NCBI RefSeq assembly: GCF_004564275.1
Contig: NZ_SPDV01000039.1
Span: 1-44,455 of the forward strand
DNA length: 44,455 nucleotides
DNA from: Sphingomonas parva (ex Maeng et al. 2020)
GTDB lineage: Bacteria > Pseudomonadota > Alphaproteobacteria > Sphingomonadales > Sphingomonadaceae
Direction of reading: 5' to 3'
The position numbers were made by a program, and so were the translations under genes. Shown here one piece after another: positions 15,530 to 24,000 of the stretch. Positions within the stretch are counted from its first letter, which is position 1; each line of letters starts with the position of its first letter. Below the pieces are notes generated by a model that was not told where the DNA came from, searched no databases, and saw only the letters and a program-made list of their open reading frames with translations.

Positions 15530-16639
15530 TCAGTCGCTTGCCGTCGGAATTGCGATGCAGAAGCAGGCGCCGCCTTCCTCGTTGGCGGCGGCCCAGAGAC
15601 GGCCGTGCTGCGCCTCGACGATCATCCTGGAGACGGAGAGGCCGATGCCCATGCCTTCCTCCTTGGTCCCGGAGAAGGGCGTGAACAACGTCTCGCGCTC
15701 CTCCTCGCTCAGACCCCGACCGGTATCGCGGACATCGATGCGAACCTCGTCTCCGCTGCGATAGGCGGAGATCCGCAGATGCTTGCGCTCGCATCCGTCC
15801 ATCGCCTCGACGGCGTTGCGGATCAGGTTGATCAGCACCTGCTGCAGCTGCATGCGGTCGAACTGCACCATCAGCTGCGGCGGATGGGTGATGGTCTTGC
15901 GGATCTGGGTGCCCTCGGGGCCGATCAGCGCCACGGCCGCCGCTTCCTCGATCGCTTCGCCGACGTCGACGCGCTCGCGCGCCGCCTTCGATCGCACCGT
16001 CATGTTGCGCAGCCGCCGGATGATGTGGGCGGCACGGGTGGTGTTCTGGCGGGCGGCGGGGATCAGCTCGCGCAGCCGGTCGAGCGCAGGCGGGTCGGCG
16101 TCCAGCGCCATCTCGCATGCGGCCAGATAGTTGGTCACCGCGGCGAGCGGCTGGTTGAGCTCATGCGCCAGCGTTGAGGCCATCGCGCCCATCGCGCTGA
16201 CCCGCGACATGTGGACGAGCTCGGCCTGGAGATTGGCGATCTTCGTCGCGGCCTCCATGCGCGCGCTGATGTCGCGGATGAAGCCGAGGAAGAGAATCTC
16301 CTGGAATCGCCCGGTCAGCATCACCGCGAGCTCGACGGGGATCTCGCTGCCGTCCCGGCGGAGCGCCACCGTCTCGATCTGGCGGCCGAGGATGCCCACC
16401 TCGCCGGCACGGAGAAACCGCTCGAGGCCGGACTTGTGGGCCTGGCGCAGCCGCTCCGGAATGATCAGCTCGCTGAGATCCTGGCCGATCGCCTCGCTGG
16501 CGGTCCACCCGAACAGGCGCTCGCATATCTGGTTCCAGCCGAAGACGGTGCCGTCGGCGCGCATGACCACAACCGCGTCGAGCGCGGTGTCGAGCACGGC
16601 AGCGAGAAGCTGCCCTCCGGTCTCCGGCGAGGTCGGCAT
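15530..16639 (-). CDS. Soluble PAS-domain sensor histidine kinase, FixL type
   Basis: The 369-residue protein has one PAS domain (about 10-125; VVVMRADGTVFGWNQICERLFGW; ALRRDGSEIPVEL; FIRDISAR). A HisKA-type dimerisation helix follows with the phospho-acceptor H159 in STLAHELNQPLAAV. The HATPase_c domain has the N box NLIRNAVEAM, G1 DTGRGLS and G2 GMGIGLSV. No transmembrane segment was seen. The H box matches the FixL/DctB-like subgroup, as in the kinase at 19961. Its partner is unassigned: the FixJ-type regulators at 11400 and 12214 lie on the other side of the GGDEF-EAL gene. It is divergent from the ftsZ pair across 225 bases. Confidence 0.92.
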   Translation of the reverse strand: MPTSPETGGQLLAAVLDTALDAVVVMRADGTVFGWNQICERLFGWTASEAIGQDLSELIIPERLRQAHKSGLERFLRAGEVGILGRQIETVALRRDGSEIPVELAVMLTGRFQEILFLGFIRDISARMEAATKIANLQAELVHMSRVSAMGAMASTLAHELNQPLAAVTNYLAACEMALDADPPALDRLRELIPAARQNTTRAAHIIRRLRNMTVRSKAARERVDVGEAIEEAAAVALIGPEGTQIRKTITHPPQLMVQFDRMQLQQVLINLIRNAVEAMDGCERKHLRISAYRSGDEVRIDVRDTGRGLSEEERETLFTPFSGTKEEGMGIGLSVSRMIVEAQHGRLWAAANEEGGACFCIAIPTASD

Positions 16640-16827
16640 GTGCGCGGCCTACACCGCAGCAGGCGGATTTGGACAGCCCGTATATCTACAAAGCGCGCTC
16701 AATAGCGTGCGCCGCAAGAGGCTGTGGCGAGTCCGGGCCCGCCGCTCCGTAGAATCCCGCTAGGTACACTTCCGCAATATCTCGTCATCAATTCCAAGAA
16801 GTAGTTACCGAGTCATTAACGGAGAGA

Positions 16828-16846
16828 GTCGGCGCTGCTCGCCGAC
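16828..16846 (+). promoter_or_regulatory. Hairpin in the 5' leader of the first ftsZ gene
   Basis: A perfect 7-bp stem GTCGGCG / CGCCGAC with loop CTGCT lies directly before the GCGGGGA Shine-Dalgarno and the ATGs at 16865. It could influence translation or message stability. Confidence 0.4.
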
Positions 16847-16864
16847 GGCCGAGCGGGGATAGTA

Positions 16865-18328
16865 ATGATGATGACCGACGCTGTGAGCAATTACGGTTCC
16901 GAGCTTCGTCCACGTATCTGCGTCGTTGGCGTTGGGGGCGCTGGTGGTAACGCAGTCGCCAACATGATCGAGCACGGCGTGACGGGCGTCGAGTTCATCG
17001 TCGCGAATACCGATGCGCAGGCGCTCAATGCCTCGCCGGTGGAACGCGGCATCCAGCTCGGCCGCGAGATCACCCAGGGTCTCGGCGCGGGCGCCGCTGC
17101 CGAGATCGGCCGCGCCGCCGCGATGGAGTCGCTGGACGAGATCGTCGCCGCCCTCGACGGCGCGCACATGTGCTTCATCGCGGCCGGCATGGGCGGCGGT
17201 ACCGGAACCGGCGCCGCCCCGGTGATCGCCGCCGCGGCGCGTGCCCGCGGCATCCTGACGGTCGGCGTGGTCACCAAGCCGTTCGGCTTCGAGGGCCGCC
17301 GGCGCGCCGCCGCGGCCGAGGAAGGCCTCGCCGCCCTGACGCCGCACGTCGACACGCTGATCGTCATCCCGAACCAGAATCTGTTCCGCGTGGTCTCGCC
17401 GAGCACCACCTTCCGCCAGGCCTTCCGCATGGCCGACGAGGTGCTGGAGCAGGGCGTGCGCAGCATCAGCGACCTCATTCTCATGCCAGGCCTGATCAAC
17501 CTCGATTTCGCCGACGTGCGCACCATCATGCTGTCGATGGGCAAGGCGATGCTCGGCACCGGCGAGGCCAGCGGCGAGCGCCGCGCGACCGACGCCGCGG
17601 AGCGGGCGATCAACAACCCGCTGCTCGACGGCGCCATCCGCGGCGCGCGCGGCCTGATCATCTCGGTGGCCGGCGGCGAAGACATGCGCTTGATGGAGAT
17701 CGACGAGGCGGCGATGCGCATCAAGGACGAGATCCACCCCGACGCCAACATCATCTGGGGCTCGGCGGTCGACCCGGCGCTGGAGGGGCGTATCCGCGTT
17801 TCGATCCTCGCCACCGGCATCGACGGCGAAACCGCTACGGCCGCGGCCGACCAGCTCGAGACGCCGGCGGCAATGCCTTTCGCAGCGTCGCAGGCGGCGC
17901 CGGTCGCCGCCGCCGCGGAGATCGCCGTGTCTCGGTCGACTGCGGTGATTGAGCCTGCGGAACCGATCGCAGAGGCCGCCGAGCCGGTGGAGGAGCCTTT
18001 TTACGAGGTCCAGATCGCCGCACCGTGGGAAGACGGCTACGCCGCCACCGACACGCTGGTTCTCGCAGCCTCCGACGCCGTGACCGTCGAGGGGCCGCGC
18101 ATCGATCCGGCGGCCGCCTTCTTCCGCGAGCCGCGCGGCAGCGACGAAGGACTGATCCTGGTCCAGCCGCCTGCGCCGGCCGCGCCCGCCTTCGCCGCGG
18201 GCGAGTTCGGCGGCGGCCGCCCGGTGCACAAAGCGGTCGCGGCGCCGCTCCGCGGGCCGAGCCTGCTCCAGCGCCTGTCGATGCTGGCGCGCGGCGATGG
18301 CGGCCGCGGCGGCCATCTTCCTCGCTGA
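16865..18328 (+). CDS. FtsZ paralogue 1 (tubulin-like GTPase without canonical C-terminal peptide)
   Basis: The 487-residue protein has a complete FtsZ GTPase core (about 16-320): [12 protein letters not shown] (T1), [20 protein letters not shown] (T3 region), signature GGGTGTG at 110-116, [22 protein letters not shown] and the T7 catalytic loop N212-L-D214-F-A-D217. It should therefore bind GTP, polymerise and hydrolyse. The remaining 165 residues are a proline/alanine/acidic linker. It ends in [15 protein letters not shown] and a short basic tail, without the DIPxFLRRQ-type terminal peptide that normally binds FtsA and other tethers. Context is signalling genes, not a murein/division cluster, so this is probably a second ftsZ. 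Alternative starts are the tandem ATGs at 16865-16873. Confidence 0.88.
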   Translation: MMMTDAVSNYGSELRPRICVVGVGGAGGNAVANMIEHGVTGVEFIVANTDAQALNASPVERGIQLGREITQGLGAGAAAEIGRAAAMESLDEIVAALDGAHMCFIAAGMGGGTGTGAAPVIAAAARARGILTVGVVTKPFGFEGRRRAAAAEEGLAALTPHVDTLIVIPNQNLFRVVSPSTTFRQAFRMADEVLEQGVRSISDLILMPGLINLDFADVRTIMLSMGKAMLGTGEASGERRATDAAERAINNPLLDGAIRGARGLIISVAGGEDMRLMEIDEAAMRIKDEIHPDANIIWGSAVDPALEGRIRVSILATGIDGETATAAADQLETPAAMPFAASQAAPVAAAAEIAVSRSTAVIEPAEPIAEAAEPVEEPFYEVQIAAPWEDGYAATDTLVLAASDAVTVEGPRIDPAAAFFREPRGSDEGLILVQPPAPAAPAFAAGEFGGGRPVHKAVAAPLRGPSLLQRLSMLARGDGGRGGHLPR

Positions 18329-18384
18329 TCTGACCGGCGGCGCCGTCGAGGCGTCTGTCCCCTCGCTGTTCGAAGGATCGAGAG

Positions 18385-19791
18385 ATGGTGCTGACCAAGC
18401 TGTTCAAGGCGCGCGACACCGAAGCCCCGGCTGAGGCGCCGGCCATGGCCGAGCTGCGGCCGCGGATCTGCGTGGTGGGCATCGGCGGCGCCGGCTGCAA
18501 TGCGGTCCGGCACATGATCCGCAACGGCCTCGAGCGGGTCGAGTTCGTCGCCTGCGACACCGACGTCCGCGTGCTCGACGCCTCGCCGGCGGAGACCCGG
18601 ATCCTGCTTCGCGAGAAGACCAGCGGCCGTCTTCCGGTCGATCCGCGCCGCCAGTCGCCCGCCGATCGCGCCCTCGACGACGAGATTGCCGAGGCCCTCG
18701 CAGGCGCGCAGATGTGCTTCATCGCCGTCGGCATGGGCGGAGGCACCGGAACCGGCGCGGCGCTGCGGATCGCGTCCTGGGCACGGCGCAACAACATCCT
18801 CACCGTCGCCGCGGCGACCAAGCCGTTCCGCTTCGAAGGCCGCCGCCGCTATCTGGCCGCCGAGCGCGGCATCGAGGAGCTGCGCCGCGCGGTCGATACG
18901 ATGATCGTCATCCCCAACGAGAATCTGCTGCGCTCGACCGGTGCCGAGGCCACGGTCACCGCCGCGTTCGAGGCGGCCGATGCGGTGCTGGAGCAGGGCG
19001 TCCGCTCGATCACCGACCTCATCGTCAACCCCGGTATCGTCAATCTGGACTTCGCCGACGTCCGCGGGATCATGCAGGGCATGGGCAAGGCGGTGCTCGG
19101 CACCGGCGAGGCCGAAGGGGCCGACAGGGCGGTGACGGCCGCGCAATCGGCGGTTTCCAATCCGCTGCTCGACGGCGCACTCGACGGCGCCAACCACCTG
19201 ATCATCTCGATCGTCGGAGGCGAGGACATGCGCCTGATCGAGATCGACGAGGCGGCGCGCTATATCACCGGCCGCGTCCATCCGGAGGCGCAGATCATCT
19301 GGGGCTCGTCGCAGGATCCGGCGATGGACGGCCGCATCCGCGTCTCCGTGGTCGCCACCGGGCTCGACTCCCCGGCCGGGAAGGCGCTGCGGCCGCGGCG
19401 GACCTCCTCCTGCCGCTTCCGCAAGCACCAGGCGCAGCCGAGCGCGATCTACAACCAGGGCTTCTATTTCAGCACCTGCCGCAATTGCGGCGAGGACATG
19501 ATCAGGACCGGCGGCGACTGGCAGGCGGTGCCCAAGGGCCTTCGGGTGGTCTGGCCCGGAAGCGCGCCCGCGGCTTCGGTCCGGCCGGCCGGCAAGAGCC
19601 GTGACGCCCGTCCGGCGTCGCCGAGGCGGGGAACGGCGCGACCGCTGGCGCCGCTTCAGCTCGCGGCGGCGGGCCTTCGCGTCCTGCTGTGGCGCGGCGG
19701 GGACCTGCTGCGCCATTTCCACTGGCGGCGCGCCCACCGCCGCCGCGCCGGAGGCGTCCTTCTGCTTCCTCCGGCACCCGCGACCCGCTGA
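18385..19791 (+). CDS. FtsZ paralogue 2 fused to a zinc-ribbon-like C-terminal domain
   Basis: The 468-residue protein has an FtsZ-like core at about 25-328: VVGIGGAGCNAV, signature GGGTGTG (118-124) and T7 loop N220-L-D222-F-A-D225. Where FtsZ has the NTD motif it has CDTD. The whole glycine-rich T3 loop is replaced by a basic, proline-containing segment (REKTSGRLPVDPRRQ, 76-90), so gamma-phosphate contact and GTP turnover may be impaired. The core runs straight into a domain with C343-x4-H348 and C365-x2-C368 (CRFRKH...CRNCG) and DWQAVPKGLRVVW, a zinc-ribbon-like pattern that I recall from stand-alone sphingomonad hypothetical proteins. A basic, tryptophan-containing tail follows. It lies 56 bases after paralogue 1 with an AAGGA SD, surely in one operon. 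Confidence 0.85.
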   Translation: MVLTKLFKARDTEAPAEAPAMAELRPRICVVGIGGAGCNAVRHMIRNGLERVEFVACDTDVRVLDASPAETRILLREKTSGRLPVDPRRQSPADRALDDEIAEALAGAQMCFIAVGMGGGTGTGAALRIASWARRNNILTVAAATKPFRFEGRRRYLAAERGIEELRRAVDTMIVIPNENLLRSTGAEATVTAAFEAADAVLEQGVRSITDLIVNPGIVNLDFADVRGIMQGMGKAVLGTGEAEGADRAVTAAQSAVSNPLLDGALDGANHLIISIVGGEDMRLIEIDEAARYITGRVHPEAQIIWGSSQDPAMDGRIRVSVVATGLDSPAGKALRPRRTSSCRFRKHQAQPSAIYNQGFYFSTCRNCGEDMIRTGGDWQAVPKGLRVVWPGSAPAASVRPAGKSRDARPASPRRGTARPLAPLQLAAAGLRVLLWRGGDLLRHFHWRRAHRRRAGGVLLLPPAPATR

Positions 19792-19960
19792 GAGCTTGCC
19801 GCGGCTGCGGCAGGTGCCTAGAGCGTCAACGCCCGGTGCGGCGGCGTTCGCGCTGCCGGATCAGGCTGAACCAAGGCTGATCGAAGCTTCGCTGCGATCG
19901 GTCCAACGATGCTCTCGAGGTCTTTAGCGACCGAAATATACAGTAATCTCCGTAGGTTGT

Positions 19961-22318
19961 ATGGCACGTGGTCAGTCGCCAGAGCCGCAGGCGGCGGTGT
20001 TCCTGCCGGTGGGGAAAACGGCAATGGGTATTGAGGCGCAAGATCGGGCGACGACGGCACTTTGCGCCGCGGCCGGCGCCTGCGCCGGGCTGGTCCTCAC
20101 CGGATGGGCGATCGACGCACCGGCGCTGACCGGCTTCGGCAGTCCGCTCACTGCGCAGCCGCTCACCGCCGTCGCCTTCCTCGTCCTGACCGCCGCGATG
20201 CTCTTCGCGCTCGCCGAACGAAAAATGCTGGCGACCCTGCTGGCGGTGGTGCCGGCCCTGATCGGGGCGAGCGCGCTCTTCCAGGAGATTGCGGGGGTCG
20301 CGCTCGGCACCGACACCTTGCTCTTCGCCGATCGCGTGACGCGCCAGGCCTTGCCGGAGCCCGGCCGGCCCTCCACGGCGGTCGCTCTCGGCCTCCTCCT
20401 GCTCAGCGGCGGGGCCGTCGCGGCGACGCGCAAGGGCCTGCGCATGGGGCAGACGGCCGCCGTGCTGGCGATCACCGGCTTCGGCGCGATTGCGGTGGCC
20501 GGGGCCGCCCTGCCGCTGGCTGCCGAGCTGACCGATCCCGCCTTCCGCTATGTCGCCGCGCCTTTGCCGGCGATGATCTGCGGGGTCCTGCTCGCCATCG
20601 CCCTGCTCGGGTGGCGCGGCTCGGTCTGGGAGGGGTTGCTCGCCGGCCTCGGGCTCGACCGGACCCTGCTCCAGGTCGTCCTCCCGTTGCTCGTCGTGAC
20701 TCCGGTCGCCGCCGAGTGGATCGAGGAGCGCGCCAAGGGCGCGGGGCTCGATCCGGTCGTTGCCGGCAGCGTCGAGACCGGGCTCAACATTGCCGCGATG
20801 GCGGCGCTGCTCTTGTGGGTGACGAGCCGGGCGGCGCGCGAGCAGCGGGCCCGAAGGGCGCTGACCCGGGCACTCGATTCCGCCCCGATCGCGCTTACCG
20901 ACACCTCCGGCCTTGTCATCCACTGGTCCAAGGGATGCGAGCAGCTCTACGGCTGGGGCCAGGCAGAAGCGCGCGGCCGGCGGAAGTACGATCTGCTCGC
21001 CTCCGCGACCGGGCAGGATGAGTCCGCCGCCTGGCCGAGCGGCTCCGCGGGCTGGGAAGGCGAGCTGATCGAGCGCAAGCGCGACGGCAGCACCGTCAAC
21101 ATCCTCGAGCGGGCCCGCCTGCTCGAGCCGCGCCACGGCGGCGATCCGGTCTTCGTCCTGTCGATGACCGACATCACCGCGCGGACCCAGGCGGAGGCGG
21201 CGCTCCGCGAGAGCGAGGCGCGGCTCACGCTCGCCATGGACACCAACGATATCGGCATCATCGAATGGGACGCCGTCGCCGGACGGTTCACCCAGTCGCG
21301 GGGCGCCGGGCGCAGCCTCGGTCTCGCCGAGGGCGGGATCAGCAGTCTCGCCGACTGGCGCGCCCGTATCGATCCGGCCGATCGTGCCGCTCTCTTCTCG
21401 CGGATCAACAATGCGATCGCCCGGCAACAGCCCCGCATCCGCTTCCGGCACCGCTTCGTCAGGCCCGACGGCTCGAAGCGCATGCTCGAGACCAGCGCCG
21501 CCTGCTTCTACGATGCCGCCGGCAAGCTCACGCGCCTGATCTGCGTCTACATCGACGTGACCGAGAAGGAGGAATGGGAGAGCCGGCTGGCGCAGCTGCA
21601 GGACGAGGTCATGCACGTCTCGCGCCTCAGCGCAATGGGCGAGATGGCGTCCGGCCTCGCCCACGAGCTCAATCAGCCGCTCACCGCGGTGGTCAATTTT
21701 CTCGGCACCGCCAAGGTCCTGCGCGCCACCGGCGACGACAGCAAGCTCGACGATCTGCTCGCGGCGGCGAGCCAGCAGGCGCTTCGCGCCGGACAGATCA
21801 TCCGCCGCCTGCGCACCTTCGTGTCGCGCGGCACGGTCCAGGAGGAATGGACCTCGATCGGCGAGCTGATCGAGGATTCGATCGCGCTCGCGCTCGCCAG
21901 CCGGGGGCGCAACGACGTCGATCTGCGGATCGAGACCGAGGATCCGGATCAGCTGGTCTGCGCCGATCGCGTCCAGATCCAGCAGGTTCTCGTCAACCTG
22001 CTGCGCAATGCCGCCGAGGCGCTCGATCAGATGCCGCCCGAGCGGCGCGAGATCGTCGTCACGTCGGCGATCGACGGCGATCCGGAACGCCTCCTCGTTT
22101 CCGTGCAGGACAATGGTCCAGGCCTTCCAAAGGAGATGCTGGACAGTCTGTTCACGCCCTTCGTTTCGGGTAAAGAGGGCGGGATGGGCGTCGGCCTCTC
22201 GATCTGCAAGCGCATCGTCGAGGCCCACGGCGGCACGCTGAGAGCCGAGAACAACCAGCACGGGGGCGCGACCTTCCGGTTCACGCTTCAGACCAGACCA
22301 GGAGATGATGAAGTATGA
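19961..22318 (+). CDS. Membrane-bound PAS histidine kinase, FixL type
   Basis: The 785-residue sensor has about eight hydrophobic segments in the first 290 residues (a MASE-like integral membrane region). Two PAS/PAC units follow (about 292-410, ending SMTDITARTQ, and 415-540, ending VYIDVTEKEE). The HisKA helix has phospho-acceptor H568 in GLAHELNQPLTAV, and the HATPase_c domain has NLLRNAAEAL, DNGPGLP and GMGVGLSI. The TGA overlaps the ATG of the FixJ-type regulator at 22315 by four bases, so the two form a kinase-regulator pair. The start is uncertain: an ATG at 20024 has a better SD (GGGGA) and would remove 21 residues. The signal sensed is unknown. Confidence 0.92.
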   Translation: MARGQSPEPQAAVFLPVGKTAMGIEAQDRATTALCAAAGACAGLVLTGWAIDAPALTGFGSPLTAQPLTAVAFLVLTAAMLFALAERKMLATLLAVVPALIGASALFQEIAGVALGTDTLLFADRVTRQALPEPGRPSTAVALGLLLLSGGAVAATRKGLRMGQTAAVLAITGFGAIAVAGAALPLAAELTDPAFRYVAAPLPAMICGVLLAIALLGWRGSVWEGLLAGLGLDRTLLQVVLPLLVVTPVAAEWIEERAKGAGLDPVVAGSVETGLNIAAMAALLLWVTSRAAREQRARRALTRALDSAPIALTDTSGLVIHWSKGCEQLYGWGQAEARGRRKYDLLASATGQDESAAWPSGSAGWEGELIERKRDGSTVNILERARLLEPRHGGDPVFVLSMTDITARTQAEAALRESEARLTLAMDTNDIGIIEWDAVAGRFTQSRGAGRSLGLAEGGISSLADWRARIDPADRAALFSRINNAIARQQPRIRFRHRFVRPDGSKRMLETSAACFYDAAGKLTRLICVYIDVTEKEEWESRLAQLQDEVMHVSRLSAMGEMASGLAHELNQPLTAVVNFLGTAKVLRATGDDSKLDDLLAAASQQALRAGQIIRRLRTFVSRGTVQEEWTSIGELIEDSIALALASRGRNDVDLRIETEDPDQLVCADRVQIQQVLVNLLRNAAEALDQMPPERREIVVTSAIDGDPERLLVSVQDNGPGLPKEMLDSLFTPFVSGKEGGMGVGLSICKRIVEAHGGTLRAENNQHGGATFRFTLQTRPGDDEV

Positions 22319-22935
22319 GCACCCGCACCATCTACGTCGTCGATGACGACGACGATGTCCGGCTCTCGCTGCAGTCGCTGCTCTCGGTGCTTCCCAACAC
22401 TCTGGTGTGGGGCTTCCGCTCTGGAGATGCCTTTCTCGAGCGCGCCGAGGAGCTCGGGCCGGGCGTGATCCTGCTCGATTACCACATGCCGGGCTCGACG
22501 GGGCTGGACGTGCTGAAGGCGATCCAGCCTTATGGCCCCAAGTTCGTGGCGGTGGTGCTGACCGGCCATGGCGAGGTCAGCCTCGCGGTCGAGGCGATGA
22601 AGTCGGGGGCGCTCGATTTCCTCGAGAAGCCCTATGAGCACGATGCGCTGCTCGAGACGCTGAACAGCGCGTCCGCCCAACTGGAAGAGAGCAGCGAGCA
22701 GATCGCCCGGGTCGAGGCGGCCAAGGCGAAGATCGATCGCCTGTCGCAGCGCGAGGTGCAGGTGATGCACGGACTGATCCAGGGCCGTTCGAACAAGGTC
22801 ATCGCCTATGACCTCGATCTCAGCCCGCGGACGATCGAGATCTACCGCGCGAACCTGATGGACAAGCTCGAGGTGAACAACCTCTCCGACATCCTGCGGA
22901 TCGCCTTCACTGCTGGACTGGTACCGAGCGCCTGA
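22315..22935 (+). CDS. FixJ-family response regulator, partner of the upstream kinase
   Basis: The 206-residue regulator has a receiver (YVVDDDDDVRLSLQ; phospho-acceptor D55 in VILLDYHMPGSTG; LTGHGEVSLAV; FLEKPYEHD). A linker helix and a LuxR/FixJ HTH follow (LSQREVQVMHGLIQGRSNKVIAYDLDLSPRTIEIYRANLMDKL). It overlaps the kinase gene by four bases and converges on the GGDEF gene, sharing its last 29 bases with that gene's 3' end. So mutual antisense interference of the two messages is possible. Target genes are unknown; the adjacent ftsZ pair and flagellar genes are candidates by position only. Confidence 0.94.
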   Translation: MSTRTIYVVDDDDDVRLSLQSLLSVLPNTLVWGFRSGDAFLERAEELGPGVILLDYHMPGSTGLDVLKAIQPYGPKFVAVVLTGHGEVSLAVEAMKSGALDFLEKPYEHDALLETLNSASAQLEESSEQIARVEAAKAKIDRLSQREVQVMHGLIQGRSNKVIAYDLDLSPRTIEIYRANLMDKLEVNNLSDILRIAFTAGLVPSA

Positions 22936-23902
22936 TCGCCGGCCGCGGCGGCGGCCTGATTCCGGTATCGACCTCCACGCAGTTCCGGCCGCTCGCCTTC
23001 GCCTTGTAGAGGAGGCGATCGACACGGCGCATCAGCGATTGCTCGCTCTCGCCCGGCTTGGCGGTCGCCACCCCCGCCGAGAACGTGATCTGGCCGATCG
23101 GCGCGCCGGTCTCGCGGTTCTTGAACGGGCTCGCCGCGACCGCGTCGCGCGCCGCGTCGATCAGGCGCGAGACGATCGCGGAGTTGGTCGCGGCGAACAG
23201 CACCGCAAACTCCTCGCCGCCGTAACGCGCCACCATCGCGCCGGCGCAATTGGCCTTGAGCATCTGCGCGACCAGCTTCAGCACCCGGTCGCCGACACCA
23301 TGGCCGTGCGTGTCGTTGATCGATTTGAACCGGTCGATGTCGCAGAGCGCGACGCTGAGGCCGACGCCCGCCTCGCTGAGCGCGGCATAGCGATCCTCGA
23401 ACGCGCGCCGGTTCGAGATCCCGGTCAGGGTGTCGGTGCGCGCTTCCGACTGCGCGTCGACCAGCTTCTGGCGGAGCGCCCGTGCCTCCTCGGTCGCCTG
23501 CTCGAGCCGGGCTTCGGCCAGGCGGCTGCGCTCGATCATGCTTTCGGTGATGCGCACCAGCGCCTTGATCGACGCCGGACCGGCGCCGGCGGCGAGCTGC
23601 TCGGCGCCGAAGATCAGGTCGCCCTGGTAATCGCGGACTTCCTCGCGCGTGGTCTCGGCCACGTTGGCGAGTGCTTCCACCTGGCGCCGCGCGACCTGCA
23701 TCAGCTCCTGCGTCGCGTCCTTCTGCTCGGCGGCGGCATCCGCGTCGGGGAGCGGGCAGATGCTGCTCTCGTCGCTGCCGGTCAGCAGCGCGTGGATGAT
23801 TGCGAAATTTTCGGGAGTCGGATCGAGGCCTCGCGCGAACAAGGCTTCGCCGATCGCGGCAAAGAGCTGCCGTTTCTCCGCTTGTTCGCCTTCCTCGATC
23901 AT
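22907..23902 (-). CDS. Diguanylate cyclase (GGDEF protein)
   Basis: The 331-residue cytoplasmic protein has a helical N-terminal sensory region (about 1-150; RQLFAAIGEALFARGLDPTPENFAIIHALLTG), as in other alphaproteobacterial cyclases of this type. A GGDEF domain follows (155-315) with the metal-binding DIDRFKSINDTHGH and the active-site GGEEF at 228-232, so it should make c-di-GMP. No clear RxxD inhibitory site precedes the GGEEF. The ATG at 23902 gives a family-like N-terminus; a longer frame reaching 24004 would run through the presumed promoter. A TCCTACAAT element at 23971-23963 lies about 60 bases upstream. Confidence 0.9.
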   Translation of the reverse strand: MIEEGEQAEKRQLFAAIGEALFARGLDPTPENFAIIHALLTGSDESSICPLPDADAAAEQKDATQELMQVARRQVEALANVAETTREEVRDYQGDLIFGAEQLAAGAGPASIKALVRITESMIERSRLAEARLEQATEEARALRQKLVDAQSEARTDTLTGISNRRAFEDRYAALSEAGVGLSVALCDIDRFKSINDTHGHGVGDRVLKLVAQMLKANCAGAMVARYGGEEFAVLFAATNSAIVSRLIDAARDAVAASPFKNRETGAPIGQITFSAGVATAKPGESEQSLMRRVDRLLYKAKASGRNCVEVDTGIRPPPRPAIRRSVPVQQ

Positions 23903-23962
23903 CAGACTTAGCGCGTACCTCTGCCGGCAAGTGGTCGCCGGCCGAACCGGTTCCTCCCTGTC

Positions 23963-23971
23963 ATTGTAGGA
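23963..23971 (-). promoter_or_regulatory. TCCTACAAT element upstream of the GGDEF gene
   Basis: Read on the minus strand this is TCCTACAATGA, one mismatch from the TCCTATAAT found before flbT, fliL and the membrane-protein gene at 36762-37019. It suggests that this cyclase shares flagellar regulation. Confidence 0.35.
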
Positions 23972-24000
23972 CCAAAGTTCGCAATGAAGAAGCGCGCGGG

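Noticed and set aside
15530-16639. Heme-binding FixL-type oxygen sensor
   Set aside because: H68 aligns roughly with the FixL heme ligand, but the conserved distal arginine position reads Ile, and this His is common in ordinary PAS domains.
16865-18328. The main cell-division ftsZ of the organism
   Set aside because: There is no dcw neighbour (ftsA, ftsQ, ddl, mur genes) and no canonical C-terminal peptide; a paralogue is more likely, though only the full genome can settle it.
19826-22261. 811-codon minus-strand ORF antisense to the membrane histidine kinase
   Set aside because: A GC-driven shadow with low-complexity composition; the plus-strand frame carries all kinase motifs.
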